Origin: an uncultured Clostridia bacterium
GTDB taxonomy: Bacteria > Bacillota > Clostridia > Christensenellales > UBA1242
Assembly (NCBI GenBank): GCA_947626155.1
Contig: CANQRC010000008.1
Location: 1 to 28,582 of the forward strand
DNA length: 28,582 nucleotides
Direction: 5' to 3'
Below the pieces are notes generated by a model. The model made no database searches. It saw only the letters and a program-made list of their open reading frames with translations, and was not told the origin of the DNA. A program made the translations under genes and the position numbers. Below, piece after piece: positions 21,701 to 28,582 of the stretch (positions within the stretch are counted from its first letter, which is position 1; each line of letters opens with the position of its first letter).

Positions 21701-24700
21701 ATTCACAATTACTTACAGCCACAGTTATGCAGAAGGGTATTTGTTCACTCGCAGGGCTGAAATTCAGGTGCAAATTTTGAACGAAGTGAGAATTGAAAAG
21801 GTTATTTGGCAAAATAGAACCGCAAGCAGCGACATATATTTAAACGCAACCCAAAGCGCTTTGACAGAAGAAAAATCTTTCACAATCACAACCCTGACTT
21901 TCCCAGCAGGCGCAGGCGACGGGCTTAAAGTTATTTCAATGCTTCCAAATTTGAGCGTCAGCGAAACCTCGGTTGGACAAACTTTTGGGCTTAAAATTGG
22001 CGGCGACGGCAGAACGGGCGGCACGGGCTACATTTACATTTTGCCAAATGACATGGTAAAGCTTGTTGGCTCAGAAAAACTTCTTGTTTATCATTATGAT
22101 TTGGACGAAGACGAAAATATTGCCGAAGATGATAACGGCCGCAGAAAGGAAACTGCAGTTTATATTGACTCAAAAAAAATTGAACAATTTTACAACTTTA
22201 TTTTAAAGTGTGACGAAGATGGCGTTGAATTTGGCGAATTTGAGGGCAACACAATTGCAAACTTCTTCTTCAACAATCAAAATGAAAAGATTTATTACAG
22301 AAATATTATTTTAAGAATTAGGGTGACCATTGCCGACGGAACTGAAAACGCTCCAATTAGAATTTATAATGAAAACGGCCTTAAGAGAATGTCCGCTGGC
22401 AATCACTATCAGCTTATGAACGACATCACGGTTTATGGCTGGCAGACAATGGACTCACTTTCTGGCTCAGTTTCCGCTTATGTGGATGTTGAGGGCAAGC
22501 CAATTGATGTGACAATCACTTTTGCCGACAAAAACGGGACAAAGAGCGGAATGTTTGTAAAGAACTTGACTGGCTCAATAAGAAACCTTACTTTTGCGGG
22601 CGAAGTTGTATCTTCCGAGGACAACGCGGGCTTTGTTGTTGGAACAAACTCTGGCACAATTGAAAATGTGTTTGTTGATGTTGTTTATTCAACAGGCGCT
22701 TTTGCAGCAAGCAGTTTGACCGCAGAAAACTCTTCTAATGTGGGCGGAATTGCCGGCTTGAATGAGAAAAACGCCAAAATTTTGAACTGCTCTGTGTATG
22801 GGCTTAACATATCCGCCAGAAAGGGCTACGCGGGCGGAATTGCCGGCACAAACTCCGGCATAATTGAGGGCTGCAAAGTTGAGTTCTACGACTTTGACGG
22901 AAACACAACAAAAATTGTAAACACGTCAAATGTTGTGGGAGGTCTTGTTGGGCTTGCAAATGGCGGCAGCACAATTATCTCTTCTTACGCTTACTCTTAC
23001 GCTAAAAATGCCAAGGTTCTTGAGGGCAGCACTGTTGGTGCACTGATTGGAAATGTTGAGGCGGAAGAAAACAATAAGGCTAGCGTTAAAGAGAGCTTTG
23101 CATTTTCAGGTGATGTCAACGCGCTTTGCAACGGCACTGAAAATATAACTATTGAAAACTCATATGTTTCCTACACTTCAACAAATGCAAACACCTCAGT
23201 TGTTTACAGCACTGTTGGAGGAACGACAACAAAATACGAGCTGAACAATACAACCGACGACAGGTGGAAACAATTGACTGAAGGCATGGACAAAGAAGTT
23301 TGGGCAATTGACGAGGCGGGAACGATCAATTTTGGATATGTTTATCTTATCAAGAAGACCCAAAGTGTACCTAAAAATGTAAATGACATACAAATAAACA
23401 AAGTAACAAGCGCAAATGAGGATTTGATTAAGGCGCTTCCTACTGCCGACGGCAAATTTGTTTTGTTTAATTACAAGACCACAAAAACGCCATCTGGCGA
23501 GAACCGCGTAAATGAACTTGACGGACTGAACACAATTGAATTGACGGCATTGTTTGGCATATCAGAAGTGGAACGTTCAAGTTTGATTTTAATGACAAAC
23601 AGCGGAGACATCTCTTTGACCTCAACCTCACTTAAGGTGCTTAGAACAAATTTGACCGAGTTCACCTTGACAGTTTATTCAAAGATGAATTACTCTGAAA
23701 GCAACAAAAAAGAGTTGAAGTTTGTTATTTTAAACAACTTGCCTATGCTTTATGCAGAACACAATGGTGTTGAACTGAGAGAAAATCAAATTATTCTCCT
23801 GCAAAAGGGACAGATGTTCACGCAAACCGTGACTTACTCTTTTGACGAGCGAATTTATTTGGGCGGGGACGCATACTCCACTGTTCAAGATGAAAACTAC
23901 TTGATAAATTATGACTTGAATAAAACAACAAACTTCAAGGCGGCTGTAAACGGGCACAATCTTGTTTTGGAGGGCTTAAGTTCAAGCGAGGCCGCGCGCG
24001 AAAAGGTTGACACATGGCTTGAAACTTCAAATGTTTCAGGAACATATCTTGACGCAATCAAGGGGGCAAGGGCGCTTTCTTACAATGTGACCGTTTATGA
24101 GGGCGCAACTGAAATTGTTGTTCTCTCCACTTCAGCGCTTGAAATTAAGGCGTCAGTTCACAGAACTTTTGATGTTGTCATCAAGAGCGACAACGAAGAG
24201 GAAGACATTGTTCTTGGCCTCTGGAACGGCGAGAGCGCAGTTAGAGTTTCTTTGAATGACCCAGCAAACCGAATAAAAACCTTTGCTGTGGACGACAAAT
24301 TGTCACTTGTGTTTACTTGGACACGCACCACGCAAGAAGACGGCTCTTTCCTATTTAAAGTGTCAATTAAAATTGCAGAACAAAACAGGCATTTGGTGGA
24401 CAAAGACTATGAAAATTTGACCATAACTGTTTTGCCTGAGAGCCAACAGACAAATTCTAAATTTTCTAAACAAATTTCTCTTAAAGTGAGAATGCAACAA
24501 CTTGAAACAAAAGACCTCACACTTTATGCAGTTGAGGAAAGACAAATTGTGAACTCTGTGCTGTATTTGACACCTTCAAACATCAACACAAGCACGCTTT
24601 CACCTGCATCTGAGGCAATTTTGGTGGTTACGGCATCTCCTGCCTACGCACTTATGACCCACTTCGACCTCACTTACACCGCAACAGCTGTGGGAGGCGG

Positions 24701-27700
24701 AAAGATTGGAATAATCACATTTACAAGACTGTTTAAAGACGACTTTGGATTCTATACATCTTCACTTGACACAACCCAACTTGCAAACGGCATCCGCGTG
24801 ACCATGAGCGAAGAGGATAAGAAAGGAAACGGAGTTTATTACTTTAGAGTTTATGTTTCTGGCTCATTCACAACGGGCAGCAGGGTTCAGTTTGCCACAA
24901 CATTCTTTAACGGAGAAACCCAACTTGGCGAGCCTTGCACATCAAACATGGCAGTAAGCTATTTGAACGGCGCAGAAATCAGCGTTGACGGGCAAAAGAC
25001 ATATCTTCTTGCCAAGGGTGAGAGCGCAACAATCACGGTTGATGTTGACGCAGACCAGAGAATTTCAAGTTATTATCTTCAAAACGCTGGCTCTGGAATT
25101 TCCAAGACCGACTTAGTTCAGTCTGATGAGAGGCTTGCTGACGGCAGAGTTCGCTACACCTCAACACTTTCCGCCACCGTTCTTGCGCAGGTTATTAAAA
25201 ACAACCAACTTGCCCCTAACGGCATTTTCTATGCATATGTTTCTGTGGAGAGAATGCTCAACGGCAAGAGGGAAGTTAAGGAAGATTATGTTACAATCTG
25301 CCTTGTGGACTTCACAGTTGACGCAAGAAACATCTCAATTGGCGAATCTTCCCAAAATTACACCACAAGAGTTATCAATGGCAAAGAAGAAAAGGTTTGG
25401 GATTTTTACACCTATGTTGACGGCAGCAAAAACTTGATGTTTAACTATCCAATTCTTCCAGAGAATATAAACTACAACCCAAACAACGCTGAAGAAGTTA
25501 AAAAAGTGGCAGAAATTCAAGGAGAAATCAACGACTTTAAGAGGGATTACAGCCACGCAGACCCAAATGCCGAATATTACATCAATTACGAGTTCAACTC
25601 TTCATATGGCGTGTATGACGAACTTGATTTTAGAGAGGGGCTTTATTATGTTGATAGCAACGGAAACGCCACTCAGGTTTACAACAGATATCAAGACACC
25701 ACAATTGCAAACGACTTCTTTAATATAAGAAAACAATCATCTGACGGGCAGCCACCATACTTTACTATTGACGGCCTGAGAAGAGGCTCTCAACTTATGA
25801 AGATGCAAACAGTGATTTATTATCAAGGCATAAGAATGGCTTATGACTGTTATTTCATGGTGCATGTTGAATTTTACACTGATGAAGATACTCCAAAGCC
25901 AATTTACAACGCCGACGACTTTGTTGGCTATTTGACCGGCACAAAGCAACAGGAGGAAGACGAGGACGGTGAGCCTGGTGACTTCATTTTGATGAACGAC
26001 ATTGTGCTTAACAACTACACTCCACTTGACACCGACATGGTTGCAAGCCTCGACGGAAACGGATATGTTATTCACCTTAACAGTTTTTCAAAACAAGAGG
26101 GTTCAACTTTGAATTATGCCCTTTTCAACACCGTTAGCGATTATTCTACGCTTAAGAATATTAAAGTTAACATATATAATGGCGGACAAATTAGGGTTAA
26201 TGTTTCAAGCGCAAGCAATTTGACGGTGAATGTTGCTGGCTTTGCAATTGAAAACAACGGAATTATTTACAACAGCGAAGTTGTGGCTTATTATGAGCAG
26301 GGAATGCAACTTAGAACAGAAAGCGGCGACGTGGGCTTGGTTGTAAAATACACAAGGGGCGAAAATGGCGACCCAGTTCAACTTCAAAGCAATGTTGTCA
26401 CAAGTTCGGTTGCAGGATTTGTTTTGAATAACAACAGCGCAATCCTCAACAGCCGCGTTGGCGGAAGTGAAATAAAACACATTTACAAGGTGAACGGCAG
26501 TGACAGCAACCTTAGAATTAGGACAAAATCTCTTGACCAGTTTGTCATTGAGGGGCAGGGGCAAGTTGCAGGCTTTGTTGGCACGAATGCAGGAAACATC
26601 AGTGCATCTTTCGCAGCAAAAGTTCAAATTAACAACGCAATTCTTTCTAACACAGCAACAACCGCTGGCTTTGTTCTTCAAAATGGCGGAACAATTCAAG
26701 GAAGTTATGTTGAGGGCGATGACAGCGGAGCAGCCAAATTTATTAGAAGAGAGGGAACAAACATCTCTTCAATGGGCTATGTTGCAGGCTTTGTCTACAC
26801 AAACAGTGGAAACATCAAAAATTCTTATTCAAACATTGCAATTGATTGCAGCAAGAATGGTGCAAACTTTGTCTCTGGCTTTGTTTACATAAACGAGTCT
26901 AACGCCGAAATTTCGCTTTGCTTCACCGCTTCAAAGGTTGACGATGACGACAGCAAACAAATGCCATTCTCTGGGCGTGACGAAGAAGATAAAAACCTCA
27001 ACAGCGGAACAATTGATATGTGCTACTATTATAATGCCAACTTGTCTGACAATAAGGGTCAAATGCAACTTGGCGGAATAAAACCAGTCAGCGACAAGAT
27101 ATCAAGGGCGGAAGATGTTGAAGATATTTTCTATGGATTTAGTTTCTCTTCATATGACGCCAATAGGCCTAACGACATTCACTATGACGGAATTTGGGCA
27201 ATTGCCGACAAGGGCGGCCTGACGCTTGTAAGCGCAAACAAAATTGCCTTTTCAAATAGATATGCTGTGACAAACACAGACACAGAGAAAACTTCTTTCT
27301 TCTATAACACAAATATTATAGATGAAGCCACAATGACGCTTACAAACCTCTCTTATGGCACAGAAATAAACCCAATTATAATAAGAAATGCCGAGGAATT
27401 TGCAAAGGCCACGGGCGATGTGACAAATCCTCCAATTTCGGCTTACAGAGAGTTTTACACCGAGACAAATGTCTTTGGACATTATAGACTTGTCAACAAC
27501 ATTGATATGTCAGAGATTGACCAAGACGACTCTTTGGCAGAAAGTGACAATAAATTAAAACTTAAAACATTTAGAAAGACATTCTCTGGCCTTTTGGACG
27601 GAAATGGCTTCACAATGGCAAATATCAATCTTGGAAGCAGCGAACAACTTGAAAACTATGGCTTGTTTGCAAGGCTTTATGATGCTTGCGTAATGAATCT

Positions 27701-28582
27701 TGACTTCACGGTAAGCTCAATCAGAAACACCCACGCAAGCGCAGTTGGCGCTCTGGCGGGAACTGCCGTCAACAGCCGAATTATTGCCATCACAATTTCT
27801 CCAACAGAGACAAGTGAGGGCCCTTTGGACATGACCGTGATAAACGGCCTCAACACAGTTGGTGGCGTTGTTGGAATTTTGATGGGTGACAGCGACATGA
27901 TTGATGTCACCGCAAGCAATATTGAGGTGCGCTCTTCAAGTTCAAGCAGCAAGACAATCTACTCAAATGAAGAACACGTTGGACAGGCTTTAAGAACTTT
28001 GGCGCAAAATCAACGCTCTCTTCTTGAGCATATTTCGCAAATTTCATATGCCGGCGCAATTGCAGGATATGTTGATATAACCCAACCTGTAAACAATGAT
28101 TACGCTAAGTATAACGGCGGCTTAAAGTCAAGCGATTGTGACATCATAAAAGTTCACGTTACGGATTCGGTGAACATTTATGGCGAAATTGTCGGCGGAC
28201 TGTTTGGATATGTTGGAGATTCAACTTACATCTATGACGCAACGCTTGAAATTGACGCTGCAATGAACCGCGAAAGGCCATCTTACATCATCTCCAAAAA
28301 CCTCTTTGCGGGCGGCTTGATTGGCGAAAACTATGGCGGACTGTTTGCGGTTGGGGCACAATATTCAACTAAATCCCAAAATAATGAAGATAGCCTTTCA
28401 ACCCTCATTGAAAAAGAAGAACATTCTTATTATCAAAGCGGCAGTGCATCTGAAAGAGGCCAGCAGACAATATTCTCGTTTGAGGGCGCTGACGACCCAG
28501 GCTCAACAAGCAGAACTGACGACGCTTTGTTTATTGGCGGCCTTGTTGGATATATGGGCGGCGGATTCATCAACGCGGGCTA
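18735..28582 (+). CDS. Giant GLUG-repeat lipoprotein, C-terminus cut by window edge
   Basis: The frame stays open for at least 3282 codons to the window end. The N-terminus is a lipoprotein signal, MKKFAIGILSLFVLFGGFLLSAC, with lipobox LLSAC and Cys23, so it is exported and lipid-anchored. The rest is a string of probable beta-sandwich and beta-helix modules. Three blocks contain GLUG-like repeats (pattern VGGxxGxNxGxIxxC/S): residues about 1219-1480 (NVGGIAGLNEKN, YAGGIAGTNSGII), 2417-2740 (VAGFVGTNAGNI, VAGFVYTNSGNI) and 2917 to the end (FAGGLIGENYGG, FIGGLVGYMGGG). Each block opens with a nDI/nNI line (YQLMNDITV, FILMNDIVL, YRLVNNIDM), as in known GLUG proteins. Between the blocks are long stretches without family I know. 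GLUG proteins are often adhesins or surface proteins; that role is inferred. It has its own promoter. Confidence 0.85.
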   Translation, partial: MKKFAIGILSLFVLFGGFLLSACGERVSLKVEDTSTIVLFTNKDEEGADKQTVNVNLNNSSAGVGVSVVSGGECISVPSLATKLDNQHYSFVVSAVSHGDAQIRVYSIEDTSQSQLLNIEVNTLLENLDVGPNTSESKKFVIKEKFTKDSDENFVGKVLDAEDYFNLRPENANIKNVDWTFVGENVNPDNSKEILIDDKVVAEIKEEGGKQKLYVYSDYTSADGKIQLGAAITDRVFAPKAVTFDVLDNIKFTSLKMTGSYQYGEEGNGFGELEILDANGNLVNDGQGYENLAFELRRSTSGSDQDAAKLLTSVSGSLVVDAQLAHTIEVQPVFYKYENGQYKVMPRVSTDGQEGYEEYFEVTTSFQRDTGLFTFTIDANDSREYRKSGNFKLAFKAKYANYDYEQLTNDYSSNGNLDIQLNTVYYPTQIELSNGERNLNNGEIEVFSSYVNSLGYKLQAKILPDDVVLAANSMYYITVAAKQQGKDFAPRQQLGTNTDNLARVLKFYQNGAQINFDTFDGENYVSSHLQNGSTIYVCAGTDFGNELDNFEIKFISVSNPNAYTTLKLDLYKIATTTETFTVKSIGADGEIADVPEFVFSSQTAITKEILLRIYGISKINGLTLEDSKNPKFRFSNLRFIDSGTESDMPYVNVSFDLTLTQAKFEDTTEFWFSHVTNRTSEHFTISAFVPMTSASVKNEDVNSGDVHLQTEDSQGFYVDQNEISWSETTQNSSLTKLIMEAGTKITLKLDYQSLAENGVEFLYMTVADLASLISEDGLDIPEAEARALEYFNDPTAASLQEVAKKYSNLYGRFHNIATSDGFVIEKVNPYEYTLEVSRNSVKSFIAVTFNGYAAESEEEYKYDQVTFMRIFTLESLYSVKFVNPSVTSAELYSSETLSENERNRAVANVNVAFRSDRIVPTYLSFDDIRISADETLYQNGVSSENVVLTSESVLKNDFYQIDSFVLGERNLSFRIMANSTKDLSTIFDTFTITYSHSYAEGYLFTRRAEIQVQILNEVRIEKVIWQNRTASSDIYLNATQSALTEEKSFTITTLTFPAGAGDGLKVISMLPNLSVSETSVGQTFGLKIGGDGRTGGTGYIYILPNDMVKLVGSEKLLVYHYDLDEDENIAEDDNGRRKETAVYIDSKKIEQFYNFILKCDEDGVEFGEFEGNTIANFFFNNQNEKIYYRNIILRIRVTIADGTENAPIRIYNENGLKRMSAGNHYQLMNDITVYGWQTMDSLSGSVSAYVDVEGKPIDVTITFADKNGTKSGMFVKNLTGSIRNLTFAGEVVSSEDNAGFVVGTNSGTIENVFVDVVYSTGAFAASSLTAENSSNVGGIAGLNEKNAKILNCSVYGLNISARKGYAGGIAGTNSGIIEGCKVEFYDFDGNTTKIVNTSNVVGGLVGLANGGSTIISSYAYSYAKNAKVLEGSTVGALIGNVEAEENNKASVKESFAFSGDVNALCNGTENITIENSYVSYTSTNANTSVVYSTVGGTTTKYELNNTTDDRWKQLTEGMDKEVWAIDEAGTINFGYVYLIKKTQSVPKNVNDIQINKVTSANEDLIKALPTADGKFVLFNYKTTKTPSGENRVNELDGLNTIELTALFGISEVERSSLILMTNSGDISLTSTSLKVLRTNLTEFTLTVYSKMNYSESNKKELKFVILNNLPMLYAEHNGVELRENQIILLQKGQMFTQTVTYSFDERIYLGGDAYSTVQDENYLINYDLNKTTNFKAAVNGHNLVLEGLSSSEAAREKVDTWLETSNVSGTYLDAIKGARALSYNVTVYEGATEIVVLSTSALEIKASVHRTFDVVIKSDNEEEDIVLGLWNGESAVRVSLNDPANRIKTFAVDDKLSLVFTWTRTTQEDGSFLFKVSIKIAEQNRHLVDKDYENLTITVLPESQQTNSKFSKQISLKVRMQQLETKDLTLYAVEERQIVNSVLYLTPSNINTSTLSPASEAILVVTASPAYALMTHFDLTYTATAVGGGKIGIITFTRLFKDDFGFYTSSLDTTQLANGIRVTMSEEDKKGNGVYYFRVYVSGSFTTGSRVQFATTFFNGETQLGEPCTSNMAVSYLNGAEISVDGQKTYLLAKGESATITVDVDADQRISSYYLQNAGSGISKTDLVQSDERLADGRVRYTSTLSATVLAQVIKNNQLAPNGIFYAYVSVERMLNGKREVKEDYVTICLVDFTVDARNISIGESSQNYTTRVINGKEEKVWDFYTYVDGSKNLMFNYPILPENINYNPNNAEEVKKVAEIQGEINDFKRDYSHADPNAEYYINYEFNSSYGVYDELDFREGLYYVDSNGNATQVYNRYQDTTIANDFFNIRKQSSDGQPPYFTIDGLRRGSQLMKMQTVIYYQGIRMAYDCYFMVHVEFYTDEDTPKPIYNADDFVGYLTGTKQQEEDEDGEPGDFILMNDIVLNNYTPLDTDMVASLDGNGYVIHLNSFSKQEGSTLNYALFNTVSDYSTLKNIKVNIYNGGQIRVNVSSASNLTVNVAGFAIENNGIIYNSEVVAYYEQGMQLRTESGDVGLVVKYTRGENGDPVQLQSNVVTSSVAGFVLNNNSAILNSRVGGSEIKHIYKVNGSDSNLRIRTKSLDQFVIEGQGQVAGFVGTNAGNISASFAAKVQINNAILSNTATTAGFVLQNGGTIQGSYVEGDDSGAAKFIRREGTNISSMGYVAGFVYTNSGNIKNSYSNIAIDCSKNGANFVSGFVYINESNAEISLCFTASKVDDDDSKQMPFSGRDEEDKNLNSGTIDMCYYYNANLSDNKGQMQLGGIKPVSDKISRAEDVEDIFYGFSFSSYDANRPNDIHYDGIWAIADKGGLTLVSANKIAFSNRYAVTNTDTEKTSFFYNTNIIDEATMTLTNLSYGTEINPIIIRNAEEFAKATGDVTNPPISAYREFYTETNVFGHYRLVNNIDMSEIDQDDSLAESDNKLKLKTFRKTFSGLLDGNGFTMANINLGSSEQLENYGLFARLYDACVMNLDFTVSSIRNTHASAVGALAGTAVNSRIIAITISPTETSEGPLDMTVINGLNTVGGVVGILMGDSDMIDVTASNIEVRSSSSSSKTIYSNEEHVGQALRTLAQNQRSLLEHISQISYAGAIAGYVDITQPVNNDYAKYNGGLKSSDCDIIKVHVTDSVNIYGEIVGGLFGYVGDSTYIYDATLEIDAAMNRERPSYIISKNLFAGGLIGENYGGLFAVGAQYSTKSQNNEDSLSTLIEKEEHSYYQSGSASERGQQTIFSFEGADDPGSTSRTDDALFIGGLVGYMGGGFINAG

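Overview
The window looks like a contiguous chromosomal segment of a low-GC, spore-forming Bacillota (Clostridia-like) bacterium, probably an uncultured gut-type lineage. The grounds are SpoIIID and a SpoIIQ-like LytM protein close together, SepF, the rplU-prp-rpmA operon with an L27 that carries a cleavable N-terminal leader, and the pth-mfd order typical of the phylum. I cannot name the genus. Twenty complete genes plus two truncated by the window edges are supported. All twenty complete genes stop with TAA or TAG.

Layout. Positions 1-571 (minus) hold the start of an ADP-ribosylglycohydrolase, divergent from sepF-lspA-rluD (683-2449). An intracellular-looking S41 peptidase homologue follows, then the L21 leader with rplU-prp-rpmA and an OGG-type DNA glycosylase (to 5572). 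Positions 5573-6457 are non-coding and packed with copies of a palindromic element (GAGATTCTTC ... CAGAATGACA). A minus-strand surface protein (6458-7621) is divergent from a shrunken GlmU-like protein, pth, mfd and a PrsA/SurA-like foldase lipoprotein (7728-14210). Next come an LPTG-type membrane protein, a TasA/camelysin-like exported protein and a small tail-anchored protein (14278-16532).

Positions 16611-18433 form a sporulation-linked stretch: a possible YwmB-family protein, a SpoIIQ-like LytM protein, an acyl carrier protein and SpoIIID, each flanked by clear terminators. SpoIIID has a sigma-E-like promoter. From 18735 to the window end a single open frame encodes a giant lipoprotein (at least 3282 residues) with three blocks of GLUG-like repeats. 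It has its own promoter, with a perfect 14-bp palindrome laid over the -35/spacer.

Across the window the promoters share an extended -10 of the form TGnTAAAAT. In four genes the -10 ends exactly 6 nt before the ATG and there is no Shine-Dalgarno sequence, which predicts leaderless mRNAs. The most unusual items are the giant GLUG lipoprotein and its operator-like palindrome, the leaderless promoter class, the degenerate GlmU, and the clustered palindromic repeats. I found no CRISPR array, rRNA, tRNA or intact insertion sequence.
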